A stretch of 20,206 bases of DNA, taken from IMG/VR virus record IMGVR_UViG_3300005909_000011, positions 1 to 20,206 of that record; one strand, written 5' to 3'. Source of the DNA: a virus. A program made the translations under genes and the position numbers. The notes beneath the pieces are model-generated. The model ran no database searches, was not told where the DNA came from, and saw only the letters and a list, made by a program, of their open reading frames with translations. Position 1 is the stretch's first letter. The number at the start of each line of letters is the position of its first letter. Below, one piece after another: positions 7,443 through 17,100 of this stretch.

Positions 7443-8033
7443 ATGTATACTTATGGTGATGATGATGCTGTAAAAAAATGTTATGATGTGTATGTTAGAA
7501 TGCATGCAGTTACTGGGACTGGTCATTGGAACAGTTTACCTGCAACATCAGCTTGGACACTAGATGGGTTTATAAGATCTAGTGATGCTGCAGAAACAGC
7601 ATTGGTACAATATAAAGATGATTTAACTGTAACTAACTTTTATATTGCTCCAGCTGATTTATGCTGGTGTAAGATTGGAGCTCTTGATGGCGAACCATCT
7701 TTAATTACAGCTGAAGGTGAAAAAATTCCATTAGCTACTTGTAATGACAAAGTTATTTCAAAGAAAATTGATATTGACTTTACTAGTTTATCTGTTAATA
7801 AAGATAACTGGGAAATGATGTTGACATTGATTGGATATAATGTTGATGTATTATTTGTAGAGACTGGAAGCGTTACTGCTGCTACTGAAGGTAATGGAAT
7901 TGGTGGAGCTAATATGCAGATGGATGTTAATCTTGAAATTAAAGGTAATGCTATCAATAGAATGCCATTTAAAATTTCAAAAGAAGTTGGAGTTATTCAA
8001 AAGTTTGTAAACTTCTTAGACGTTCAATTATAA
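7443..8033 (+). CDS. Tail tube-like protein 1
   Basis: The ATG follows a strong AGGAGG at 7432-7437. The product is 196 residues. It shares three blocks with the next gene: the N-terminus (DDDAVKKCYDVYVRM), the central block from residue 77 (KIGALDGEPSLITAEGEK) and the C-terminal block LEIKGNAINRMPFKISKE...FVNFL. Alternating beta-strand content, size, a terminator immediately after it and its place before the tail assembly chaperone pair fit a tail tube protein. Which of the two paralogues is the major tube subunit is not decidable here; the stronger SD and the dedicated terminator favour this one. Identification is by context, not by a recognised family signature. Confidence 0.6.
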   Translation: MYTYGDDDAVKKCYDVYVRMHAVTGTGHWNSLPATSAWTLDGFIRSSDAAETALVQYKDDLTVTNFYIAPADLCWCKIGALDGEPSLITAEGEKIPLATCNDKVISKKIDIDFTSLSVNKDNWEMMLTLIGYNVDVLFVETGSVTAATEGNGIGGANMQMDVNLEIKGNAINRMPFKISKEVGVIQKFVNFLDVQL

Positions 8034-8048
8034 GAAGTATTAAATTTG

Positions 8049-8083
8049 ATGCCATGTGTCAATTTGATATGTGGCATTTTTTT
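8049..8083 (+). terminator. Rho-independent terminator after tail tube gene 1
   Basis: ATGCCATGTGTCAA (8049-8062) pairs with TTGATATGTGGCAT (8064-8077), with three G-U pairs and a very short loop that must open by a few pairs, followed by a seven-T run at 8077-8083. This is a clear intrinsic terminator shape in the gap between the two tube-like genes. Confidence 0.85.
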
Positions 8084-8106
8084 CTAATAATAATAAGGAG
8101 TGTATA

Positions 8107-8919
8107 ATGACTTATATACCTAACGATACAGATGCAGTAAAGAATTTTTATGAAGTGTATCTAAGAAAAACAAAGACGTTTGAAGATGTTGATAGGATTT
8201 ATCAATTAAAGGCTTTAGCAAATGATTTAAGTGATTTTGGTATTACTGCTTTAATTAATACTTCTACAGGTGCTGATATTGATACTGCTAATTCGCTTTA
8301 TGCGTGTGATGCAACAACTGATGCTGTTGCTATCAATTTAGCCGATATCGATGCTCCACTAACAGGTACTGAAGTTGCAGGAGATATTCTTATCTTCAGA
8401 GCAGATAATGTTGATAATTTTGTTACGATAACAGATGATAATTCTCTTGCTAATGTAATGAATACAGTTAATGATATTATTGTATTTAAATATACAACTA
8501 AGTGGATATACTGGTTTATGGCTGTTGATGGAGATACTGCTAATCAAGAAGATTATTTTACAGAAGTTGGTATTCTTGATGAAGGACCTATGATAACTAC
8601 AGAAAAAGGTGATTCTAAAATGACAAGTAAAGGTTATGAGCTTTATGCAAAAAAGATAAACTTTGAATCTAATGACCTTCAGGTCAATGAAGCTAATAGT
8701 GATTTTTACAGAAGCCTTACTGCGTCAGGAGATGTGGATATTATGTTCTACAATCCAGAAGATACAGATCATAGTACATTTTTATTGAATTTTCCTTTAG
8801 AAAACTATCTTAGTATTAAGGGTAATTCATGGAATACTATTCCGTTTAGTGGCAGTAAAGAAATGGATAAAACTAATATTAGTAATTTCCTTAAATTATT
8901 TAAGGATACAACTGTATAA
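8107..8919 (+). CDS. Tail tube-like protein 2, paralogue with extra central domain
   Basis: The ATG at 8107 follows AAGGAG at 8095-8100; the in-frame GTG at 8071 lies inside the terminator stem and is rejected. The 270-residue product resembles the preceding protein at the N-terminus (NDTDAVKNFYEVYLRK), in the block from residue 153 (EVGILDEGPMITTEKGD) and at the C-terminus (LSIKGNSWNTIPFSGSKE...SNFLKLF). Between residues about 45 and 150 it carries an additional beta-rich segment (DAVAINLADIDAPL ... GDILIFRADNVDNFVTITDD ... KYTTKWIYWFMAVDG) with the look of the small surface domains found in many virion proteins. It may be a second tube subunit, a decorated tube subunit or a tail-tip tube protein. 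Confidence 0.6.
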   Translation: MTYIPNDTDAVKNFYEVYLRKTKTFEDVDRIYQLKALANDLSDFGITALINTSTGADIDTANSLYACDATTDAVAINLADIDAPLTGTEVAGDILIFRADNVDNFVTITDDNSLANVMNTVNDIIVFKYTTKWIYWFMAVDGDTANQEDYFTEVGILDEGPMITTEKGDSKMTSKGYELYAKKINFESNDLQVNEANSDFYRSLTASGDVDIMFYNPEDTDHSTFLLNFPLENYLSIKGNSWNTIPFSGSKEMDKTNISNFLKLFKDTTV

Positions 8920-8940
8920 TTAACCTTAATGGAGGGTTAA
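8920..8940 (+). promoter_or_regulatory. Small hairpin enclosing the SD of the chaperone gene
   Basis: TTAACC (8920-8925) is the exact reverse complement of GGTTAA (8935-8940), with a 9-base loop. The SD GGAGGG (8931-8936) of the gene starting at 8945 sits partly in the loop and partly in the 3' arm. The hairpin begins directly after the preceding stop codon. It could limit or regulate initiation; six pairs is weak evidence. Confidence 0.35.
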
Positions 8941-8944
8941 GAAC

Positions 8945-9388
8945 ATGGAAAAATACAAAATTACGACTAATGCTGTAGCGTTATCAAGAGCATGGACAGC
9001 CTTAAATGGTGTTAATGTTTCTGGAATTCCTCAAGTAACGGTAGACGATAACATTGAAGAGATTGCTTGTTTGTTGGTAAGGAATATTGGTTTAATTCCT
9101 GAATCGTTTAATATGTTTTTTCAAGCTATCACAGGTGTTGAAAAAGATTTTGCAACAGATCTTACCGATAAGGAGGCAACAGAGATAACTGTAAATTTTT
9201 GCAAAAGTATCAGCAATGCATATCTATCATTAATAAAGAAATACTTGAAAGAATCGAAAGAGCAAAAAGATTTAATTACAATGAAGACAATGACGATGCA
9301 GACGGAGGAGATGACAAAGCTGATGAAAGATCCAGAAACACTTGCGAGTATTCTCAAAATATTCTCACCCTCTCAGGAGCGGGGATAA
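8945..9388 (+). CDS. Tail assembly chaperone, short form (G-like)
   Basis: The 147-residue product is mainly helical after a short N-terminal strand, with EIACLLVRNIGLIPESFNMF and a charged helix LSLIKKYLKESKEQKDLITM near its end. It sits directly upstream of the tape measure cluster, and its 3' part is overlapped for about 190 bases by an ORF in the -1 frame that has no plausible start of its own. That arrangement is the hallmark of the lambda G/GT tail assembly chaperones, which coat the tape measure protein before tube polymerisation and are not in the mature virion. Sequence similarity within this family is poor, so the call rests on architecture. Confidence 0.7.
   Translation: MEKYKITTNAVALSRAWTALNGVNVSGIPQVTVDDNIEEIACLLVRNIGLIPESFNMFFQAITGVEKDFATDLTDKEATEITVNFCKSISNAYLSLIKKYLKESKEQKDLITMKTMTMQTEEMTKLMKDPETLASILKIFSPSQERG
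9170..9206 (+). promoter_or_regulatory. Candidate -1 programmed frameshift signal (SD, slippery heptamer, palindrome)
   Basis: Inside the chaperone gene, AAGGAGG (9170-9176) has no start codon at usable spacing: the only in-register TTG, at 9199, is 22 bases away. Sixteen bases further on, A AAT TTT (9193-9199) is the only heptamer in the overlap with the canonical X XXY YYZ layout in the zero frame. A palindrome TTTTGCAAAA (9197-9206) sits on the slippery site. An upstream SD that promotes -1 slippage is established for bacterial dnaX, where the spacing is shorter. A run of five A at 9264-9268 is an alternative slip site. Confidence 0.5.
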
Positions 9389-9633
9389 ATGCTGAAAGGT
9401 ATGAATACCATGAAGCTTTTAGATTATCAGAAGATATTAGGTGTACGAAATTAAGAAAAAGTATTTTTGAATCTTTGGGATATGTTAAAAAAACTACAAC
9501 GGTAAATGTTGGTGGAGTTTCAATGCAGTTTAGAAAGGTTATAACTAAAGATGCAATAGGTTCTGATTATAGTGTTCACCTATCAGAGATTATGGATGCT
9601 GTAAGTTCAAAGATAGAAGCACAAGGCGACTAA
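9199..9633 (+). CDS. T extension of tail assembly chaperone, reached by -1 frameshift
   Basis: The -1 frame relative to the G-like gene is open from 9172 to the stop at 9631-9633. It has no ATG or GTG near its beginning, and the TTG at 9199 has no SD at workable distance, so expression as a G-T fusion is far more likely than independent initiation. Slippage at 9193-9199 would join the first 85 residues of the G-like protein to 144 residues of this frame (about 229 in all). The extension includes an acidic stretch (NEDNDDADGGDDKADERS), then AERYEYHEAFRLSEDIRCTK and SIFESLGYVKKTTTVNVGG. In lambda the T domain binds tube subunits while G binds the tape measure. The exact slip point is uncertain; a later site would give a longer G part. 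Confidence 0.65.
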   Translation: MQKYQQCISIINKEILERIERAKRFNYNEDNDDADGGDDKADERSRNTCEYSQNILTLSGAGINAERYEYHEAFRLSEDIRCTKLRKSIFESLGYVKKTTTVNVGGVSMQFRKVITKDAIGSDYSVHLSEIMDAVSSKIEAQGD

Positions 9634-9635
9634 TA

Positions 9636-10241
9636 GTGTTTAGAATATCATTGGATTTCAAAAAGAAAATCAGTTCTCTTGGTAAAGAAATAGAATTGCG
9701 TATTGAAAATATACAGGAAGATCAAGAGAATAAACTTGCAATGATAATGAAGGAATTTCAACCTGAAATGGTAGAAATAGCAAAAAATGTTTCTGAGAGT
9801 TTTGACTTAATGGCATCTACAAAATTCTTTAAAGGTTTTAAATCACCTGAGATATTAAGACTAGCAGATACAATAACTATTCAATTAATAAATGATGCAA
9901 AAGATCCGAACTATGAACTTTATTATTGGCAAGTTATAAATGGTGGTAGAGGGGCAGGCTTAAAGCCACCTCCTGCTGTTCCTTACCAAGGTGTAGATGA
10001 ATCTAATACCATATTAGGATGGATGAAGGCAAGGGGAATAGGAAGTCAAAGAAGATCAAATGCTACTGGTAGATTTCTTAAAAGTGGTGGATTGGAAAAA
10101 GGTAAAGAGAGACAAGCTTATGCAATAGCAAAAAAAATTGGTAAAGAAGGAATTAGACCAAAACCAGAAGTATTTAATTTAATGCGAAATAAGATTTATA
10201 TTGAACTTAGAAATAGAATTATGGCAATAAGTGGAGTTTAA
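9636..10241 (+). CDS. Tail-completion / virion morphogenesis-like protein
   Basis: The 201-residue protein starts with a GTG two bases after the T-frame stop. Residues 1-60 form an amphipathic helical region (FKKKISSLGKEIELRIENIQ). Residues about 96-135 carry YYWQVINGGRGAGLKPPP and ILGWMKARGI, and residues 159-180 carry RQAYAIAKKIGKEGIRPKPE. The 'W...kg...A.aIakki...Gi.pkP' pattern is common to gp10-like tail-completion and virion morphogenesis proteins. Such genes normally precede the tube gene, whereas this one lies between the chaperone and the tape measure, so the role may be at the tail tip instead. The family resemblance is from memory and moderate. Confidence 0.55.
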   Translation: MFRISLDFKKKISSLGKEIELRIENIQEDQENKLAMIMKEFQPEMVEIAKNVSESFDLMASTKFFKGFKSPEILRLADTITIQLINDAKDPNYELYYWQVINGGRGAGLKPPPAVPYQGVDESNTILGWMKARGIGSQRRSNATGRFLKSGGLEKGKERQAYAIAKKIGKEGIRPKPEVFNLMRNKIYIELRNRIMAISGV

Positions 10242-10243
10242 TA

Positions 10244-13200
10244 ATGGCAGATACAACAAATAGTGCTATCATACAAGAGATAAGGTTACTCGTAAAACAA
10301 GATCCACAAACACAGCCAGAGATACAAAAATTAGTTACTAAGTTAACTGCGATAGTACAGGAATTAGAAAAAAGTGGACTTAGTGCCGGTAAATTTAGTA
10401 AAATGTTATCAGATTGGACTGGTAAATTAAACGTATTCGAAACAAAACTTAAACAAACTAAACAATATTATGAACAATGGGCAAAAGAAATAGATGCGGC
10501 TATTAAGAAAGAAGCAACTGCTAGAAAACTTGTTTCAAATCAACAAAAGCAATCTCTTGATGAAATAAGAGCAAAAGAAATATCTAATATTACAGCAAAG
10601 AATAATGGATTACAAGAGTTAAATTCTTATTATAAACAACTTGAAAAAAAATCTGACATTATGCTTGAAAAACAACGACAAGCAACAATTGAGGATAATA
10701 AAAGAACGGCACAAGCAAAACAGCGAATAGCAGATGCACATCAAGAAGCAAATTTGATGAATAAACAAATTAATAAACAAAAAACTCTTAATGATAGAAC
10801 TGCACGACACGCTAAAATTAGAAAAACTTTAGGCAATACTCTTCATAAAAACGCTAATACAATGGATAGGATGCAACATAATCAAACCGTATTATCTAAT
10901 AGATTAAAAACATCAGTTGTAGGATCTACAAAATATAAAAAGATACAACAACAAACATTAGAAGTAGAAAAGAAAATATCAGCAGCAAAAGCAACTCAAA
11001 AACAAAGTTTTGGGCAAATATTCAAGAGTGCATTTAGCTTAAATAAAATGCTTAACCGTATGGCATTTGTTACAACGGCAATGATATCTTATAAAATGCT
11101 TGAGATTGGTAAAAACATGGTAAGTGGTGTTATTACTAATACTATAAAGTGGGAAGAAGAAATGTCTAAGGTTTATTCTTTATTAGATAAAACCGAAGAT
11201 AAGTTTCGTGGCTTGATGGATGAAAATGTTTTAAAGTTAATGGTTAAATATGGACAGACTTTAGAAGAATCTGTTCGTGCAGTTTATGATACATTATCAG
11301 CAAGGTTTGATCCACGTGATGTTGGTATTATTACTGAAGCATCAGCAACATTAGCAATAGCTGAATTCACTGATATTAGAACTGCTACTGATTTATTGAC
11401 TACTACTTTAAATTCATTTAACCTTAAAGCTTCTGATTCAGATAGAATTATAAACTTACTTTCACAAACAATTACCGATGCTAAGTCCACGATTCAAGAG
11501 ATGGGACCGAACTTTGGTAAGATTGCTGCATCTGCAAGTGCTTTAAACCTTAGTCTTGAAGATACAGTTGCTCTATTCTCATTACTTACAATTAAAGGTA
11601 TCAAAACAGACGTTGCAATTACTGCAATCCGACAGTTGATGTTTACACTCGCCGCTCCAACAGGTAAAGCTAAGAAAGCTATGGATGAATATGGTGTTAA
11701 CCTTAGTCTTGCAAGAATTAAAGCAGAAGGATTCAAAGTTATCCTTGAAGAACTTAAAGGTGCTGATGAAGAATTCCTATTTACTTTAGTTAAAACAAGA
11801 CGTGGTGCACAGGCTTTACTTCCAATGTTAAACTCTGGTGCTATGTTCATGGAGATTCTTAAAAACCAAACTGATGGTACTACTGCTGCATTTGATAAGT
11901 TTGAGGAACGATCTGAGATTACAAAGATTGCAATTGATAAATTAAAGAATTCATTCTTCTTACTTGGACAATCTATTGGAGAAGATTTTAATGAACCAAT
12001 TAGGGAAGGGGCAGAAAGTTTAACTGCATTTAATATAGCTGCTGCTAATTTTAAGGATACTGGTTTTGGTGCTGCATTATTAAAAATTCTTGGGACAATA
12101 ATATCAATAACTGCTTTTGTTGGAACTCTTGGATTATTCCAATGGTTATTTAAAACTGCACCATTAGTTTCTGCAGGAAAGGCAATAGCATCAGTATCTA
12201 TTAAATTATTTAAGCTTATAAAATTACTTTATAGTGTACCAATAGCTTTAGGTAAATGGTATTTACCTGCGAATTTCTTTGCTAATTTTGCCAAAGGAAT
12301 AGTTAAGTTAGGTGGTCATTTAGTTAAATTAAATGGTCATCTAGTTAAATTTTCTAAAACTATTCTTTCAATTCCTGCTTTGATTGCTGCTATGTGGGCA
12401 ATACCAGTAAGTGGCGATATTCCTGAATTTGGATATTTAGAAATGCTTGATGAGATGGATAAAAAAAATATCGAAAGAGAAAAAGAAAGAACTGCTAATA
12501 CTGTAAAGCAGATGAGAGCATTTGATGAACAAAGAAAAAAGCAAATTGAATATTATACTTCTACTCTATGGTTTTATGATCAATTAACAGATCAAGAAAA
12601 AGCATTATACTCTTTAAAAATAAGAAATGAAAATACAGAAGCAAGAATTCTTGAATTACAAAAGAAAAGAAATGAAGAAAATAAATTTAATGCCATTACC
12701 ACAGCTAAAGAAGAACTTGAACTAGCACAAAAAATATACGATAGGCAACAAGCATTAGCAACGTCTGAATTTAATAGAAATAAAAATATAGAAACATTTA
12801 ATAAGATACAAACAAGCAATATAAATAATTTAATTAAATATGAAGAAGACTATATAGCTGTTGTCGCTAAAGGGTCTATCGCACAAATTGAAGCACAAAC
12901 AAGATTAAATAATTTAATAGCAAAAAAGAATTCTCTATTATTATTTGTTGGTCCTCCTGAACGTGATTATACACCAGTTGATTTAACACAACAAATGGAT
13001 GTTGATGAATTCGCTAAAATACAGAATGATTTATATAGAACAATAAGTGATGGTGGCGATATTGCCACTGGAAAGATACTTGAATTATATAATACTACAA
13101 ATATGTCACAAGAACAAATGATAATCCTAATGAAACTAATAAAAAAACTTTTAGGTGAAGTTGATTCATCAGGTGAGGAAGAAGGATTAAACTGGAAGAA

Positions 13201-14125
13201 CATATTAGGTGTTCCAGATTTTGAAACTGAAGCTGATGCTCTTGCTTATGCTGAACAACAGCTTGCAGATAGTATCATGGCAATAGGCGATCAAATTTTA
13301 CAGCATCAACTTGATGCAATAGAAACTAGAAAGGAAAGAGATTTAGAAGCATTAGCTGAAAGATATGATGCTTATCGTGACCATGTTTCTGGTACTATAC
13401 TTACCGAAGGTCATAAAGCTAAAGTCATGGAAGCACTTGCCAAAAAAGAAGCTGAAAAGAAAGCTGAGATTGAGAAAAAAGCTGCTGAAGCTATGGCAAA
13501 ACAACAAAAAAGAAATGCACAATATTCTGCAGGACTTGATTATGCTCGTGGTGTTGTAGGAATACTGGCAACTGAATTTGGTTCTAAAGGAATACTTGGA
13601 ATACCAACAGCAGAATTCTTGCAAGGAATGTTGCTTACGGCATTTCTTGCTCAAATGGCAATCATAAGTGGAACTAAATATGCAACTGGTGGAATATCAG
13701 ACGGACCGTCTCATACACAAGGTGGAATCCAGATGTATCATAAGTCTGGTGCTCACATGGGAGAGATGGAAGGGCACGAAATGATTCATTCTAAGAAAGC
13801 AACTACTGGGAATGAAGATTATCTTTTAGCTCAAAATTCTGCTTTATCTAAAGGTGTATCTCCAACTGACTTTGCCACGAGATATTTAAGTAATTCATTA
13901 GAAAAATATGTTTCACCAGCTCCACGATTATCTTATGCAGTTGGTGGTATTTCACAAACTACTCCATCATCTTCTGGATTAAGCACAGCAGTTTTACAAG
14001 GGACAATAGATAAACAATCAGAAATACTTGACAAGAATCTTGAAGTATTAGAAGATATAGCTGAAAGTAATCGTGGCACTAAAGATAATACAAAGAAGAT
14101 TAGCAAGAAAGGTGGCAGGTATTAA
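10244..14125 (+). CDS. Tail tape measure protein (TP901 type)
   Basis: This 1293-residue protein would set tail length and be ejected with the DNA. Residues 1-270 are a charged coiled-coil region rich in Lys, Gln and Glu. Residues about 273-590 form the TP901 core: WEEEMSKVYSLLDKTEDKFR, YGQTLEESVRAVYDTLSA, EMGPNFGKIAASASALNLSL and AITAIRQLMFTLAAPTGKAK are characteristic. Residues about 608-725 are strongly hydrophobic with several possible membrane segments, including ALLKILGTIISITAFVG. A second coiled coil spans about 1000-1090. Near residue 1145 KYATGGISDGPSHTQGGIQ and EMEGHEMIHSKKA form the usual Gly-rich C-terminal tape measure motif. At about 0.15 nm per residue the tail would be near 190 nm (inference). 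No peptidase or lysozyme domain was recognised. Confidence 0.93.
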   Translation: MADTTNSAIIQEIRLLVKQDPQTQPEIQKLVTKLTAIVQELEKSGLSAGKFSKMLSDWTGKLNVFETKLKQTKQYYEQWAKEIDAAIKKEATARKLVSNQQKQSLDEIRAKEISNITAKNNGLQELNSYYKQLEKKSDIMLEKQRQATIEDNKRTAQAKQRIADAHQEANLMNKQINKQKTLNDRTARHAKIRKTLGNTLHKNANTMDRMQHNQTVLSNRLKTSVVGSTKYKKIQQQTLEVEKKISAAKATQKQSFGQIFKSAFSLNKMLNRMAFVTTAMISYKMLEIGKNMVSGVITNTIKWEEEMSKVYSLLDKTEDKFRGLMDENVLKLMVKYGQTLEESVRAVYDTLSARFDPRDVGIITEASATLAIAEFTDIRTATDLLTTTLNSFNLKASDSDRIINLLSQTITDAKSTIQEMGPNFGKIAASASALNLSLEDTVALFSLLTIKGIKTDVAITAIRQLMFTLAAPTGKAKKAMDEYGVNLSLARIKAEGFKVILEELKGADEEFLFTLVKTRRGAQALLPMLNSGAMFMEILKNQTDGTTAAFDKFEERSEITKIAIDKLKNSFFLLGQSIGEDFNEPIREGAESLTAFNIAAANFKDTGFGAALLKILGTIISITAFVGTLGLFQWLFKTAPLVSAGKAIASVSIKLFKLIKLLYSVPIALGKWYLPANFFANFAKGIVKLGGHLVKLNGHLVKFSKTILSIPALIAAMWAIPVSGDIPEFGYLEMLDEMDKKNIEREKERTANTVKQMRAFDEQRKKQIEYYTSTLWFYDQLTDQEKALYSLKIRNENTEARILELQKKRNEENKFNAITTAKEELELAQKIYDRQQALATSEFNRNKNIETFNKIQTSNINNLIKYEEDYIAVVAKGSIAQIEAQTRLNNLIAKKNSLLLFVGPPERDYTPVDLTQQMDVDEFAKIQNDLYRTISDGGDIATGKILELYNTTNMSQEQMIILMKLIKKLLGEVDSSGEEEGLNWKNILGVPDFETEADALAYAEQQLADSIMAIGDQILQHQLDAIETRKERDLEALAERYDAYRDHVSGTILTEGHKAKVMEALAKKEAEKKAEIEKKAAEAMAKQQKRNAQYSAGLDYARGVVGILATEFGSKGILGIPTAEFLQGMLLTAFLAQMAIISGTKYATGGISDGPSHTQGGIQMYHKSGAHMGEMEGHEMIHSKKATTGNEDYLLAQNSALSKGVSPTDFATRYLSNSLEKYVSPAPRLSYAVGGISQTTPSSSGLSTAVLQGTIDKQSEILDKNLEVLEDIAESNRGTKDNTKKISKKGGRY

Positions 14126-17100
14126 ATGTTATATGTAAAGTTTATACAGAATTGGAGTAATAGCGAGCTTACAAATACAGGAACACCAGAAACTCCTGCT
14201 TATGCTTATGATGAACCTAAAAATACTTCTGTTTATTCTGATGGTTTAAAACTTAAAGATATAGATTATGATGCTGAAAGCTACATGGCAGATGATTTCT
14301 TTCTGCGTGAACCACGAGAAGCTAAAATTGAATTATTTAGAGATGATGATGATTGGTTAAGAGATAACTTTCTTTATCAAAACGATAATGAGATAAACCA
14401 CGTTCTTTATATGGATGAAGATGGAACTATTTTAGAATATGAAGGAATAGACCCAGATTTATCTATTGGTGATCAGTTAGATGGCGGAACAATAGATGAT
14501 AAAGAAGTTCTTATACAACAGTTTTCTAAAATAATAGTAGAGATATGGGATACTAATAGTGGAATAGTTTTTACAGGATTAGTCGATAAGTCTCAAACAT
14601 CTGCTACTCATAAAAGGATTACATTAAATTGTGTAGATTTTACTGGATTAATAAAAATATTTGGTGAACAATTAATTAAGATAATTATTGATGACCCAGA
14701 TATAGAAGATTATTATCAATTTATAGTTTCAATAAATATTATTGATGAATTATTTGACAAGATAAAGAATTTTACAAAACTTGAAATAACAACAAGTAAT
14801 GGTGTTGAAAATTATACAAACGGGATAGTAACAAATAATAATAATAATTTAGACATTAATGATTATGATATAATTTGGGAGCCAGATAATCAATATTATA
14901 ATGGTGATGTCGAGACATTTCAAGACGTTAGTATATTTGCAAGTGATGAAGAAAAAGCTTTTATTATTTATAAATGTTTTACGTGGAGCAAAACGTATGA
15001 AACATCAGATCCACAACAATATACAGTTACGGATTTCTATCTTACAATATTAGCATATGAGTGGAACGTTGATGGAATTTCTGGGGTAAATTATGCTACA
15101 TATTTATTAGCTTATCATGGTCCTCCAGGTGATATTGTGTATATGACAGCTATAAATGCCGTTAAACAATTTCAAACAGTAAAACTTATGGCTGCTGCAT
15201 TTATAGATGATGATCTATTAATTAATTATGTTGCAATAAATTCTAGTGGGAATTATGATATTATACAGATAACACAAGATAGATATTCTGTAGCAATACC
15301 AATTTATGCAGATACTTATGAGTATATGGAATTATTTAAAACAATTCTTTTCTTAAATATTTTAACTATTTATGCTGATGGTAATGGAAATATTAATGTT
15401 AAAAGTAAATATTTTGAAGATGAAGTAGAAGGAGCATCAACTATAATAAACGAAAGAGATATAATGGATGGCTATACTTTAGGTGCTATAGAAAAGGATG
15501 AGATTGAAATGTCTGATGCTTTAGAGCCAATTTGGTATGATACAGAGACCGAAGGTGCATTATACGATAACTTAGATAATAAAATGAAAGAAGAGTTCTC
15601 AGAATTGTTTATTAGTAGGTTTCCTATCGAATTCAATGGTAGTATTAAATACAATTCAGTTGATATTGGAACTATTAATGATATAATTATTGGAAGTAAG
15701 TTAGAATTTTTTGATAGAGATTGGATAGTTATTTCAAAACAATTAAATAAAACTAATTTTTCAACAAAAATAAAAGCTTTTGGATTAGGGGAAATATCTA
15801 CATACATACCAGGACCATTACTACTTACTATGCCATTAATTAGAAATGAAGAATTAAATAATACATTAGACTTAGCTGCTGGAACAGAGATTACTGTTTC
15901 TTCAATTGATACTGATGCAAATACAATAACATTATCTTGGTTACCAGATATTGTAACCGTTGTTTCGCCAACAGTTGGTAAGGAATGGGCATTATTAAAT
16001 CTTAATAATTTCTCTGTAGCTGACCCGGGACTTACTGGTGATTATGAAGATATAATGAAAATAACAAGTGGAACATATTCAACAAAAGTATTAAATTATA
16101 CGGCAGTTCTTGGAGCTGAGGGTAATTGGAATGTTGGGGATAGGGTTGCACTATATAATGCACTTGATACTGGGTGGGATTGGAAGGTTGACCCATTAAT
16201 AGAAGAATCTGGAGCTGGATGGCGGGAAGTGTATGTTGCTCCATCAGGTATTTTTCAGAAGATAGATGGAACATATGTAATGCTTGTACTTGGTAAAAAT
16301 TCAGCTAACGTTAAATCCATTGGTGCTTTTTCGTGTAATGATCCATCATTAGAATCATGGAGTGTTATGAATGGGGATGCTGCTATCTTTACTCATGGAG
16401 CTTATGCTTGGTGTGCAAATAGTATTTCAATGTACAAGTGTATGCTTGTTGAAGGAGAAACGGATAGATATATTGCTTACGTTGCGGGTGATAATGCAGG
16501 TTCTGTTTGGAATATAGGTTATGTAAAATTTAATGAAGACTTTAGTAATATAGTATGGTCTGCTGATTCTATAATTGATTCAAGTGCTTATGCCGATGGA
16601 TTTACAGGTGCATCTGTTATAAATCATAATGGTATGTATAGAATGATGGTAGTTGGGAGAAGTGCTGATATATTAACAGAAGCATGGGAAGTTGTAGAGG
16701 CAACATCAACAACACAAGAAGGACCGTTTATTAATCAGGAAGTTATTATGGCTGGAATTACCGATAATCAGGGTATCTTTAATAGTAGTCATACGGATGC
16801 ATTTTCTTATTTCAAATATGATGGAAAACTATATTGTATTATTGGAGGAACATCAAGATGGAGAGAAAGCGGAAACAAAGTAAATAGAATATATGGGTTA
16901 ATGAAATTTAATGATAGTACGGAGACATGGACAATATTAGACCAATCTCCACTTTTTATGAATCCACTGGCTGGTTATTATATGTGGGGGGCTGATTGGG
17001 CATGGGGGCAAGACCATCTCGGTGGTACTCCAACTCTTAATTATTATAATGGAAAATTATATAATTATATGACTGCTAATAACGGTACTGATGCATATAA

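Noticed and set aside
8071-8106. GTG at 8071 as the start of tube paralogue 2
   Set aside because: It sits in the stem of the terminator; the ATG at 8107 has a proper SD and aligns with the paralogue's N-terminus.
9199-9201. TTG at 9199 as an independent start of the T frame
   Set aside because: Nearest SD is 22 bases away; the -1 frameshift explanation fits the gene order and overlap better.
11494-11850. 118-codon minus-strand ORF
   Set aside because: Antisense shadow within the well-recognised tape measure core.
12312-12356. Short imperfect repeat (GGHLVKL / NGHLVKF) in the tape measure gene
   Set aside because: Only two copies within a hydrophobic segment; ordinary for a tape measure protein.
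15472-15807. 111-codon minus-strand ORF
   Set aside because: Antisense shadow of the hub gene; no supporting context.
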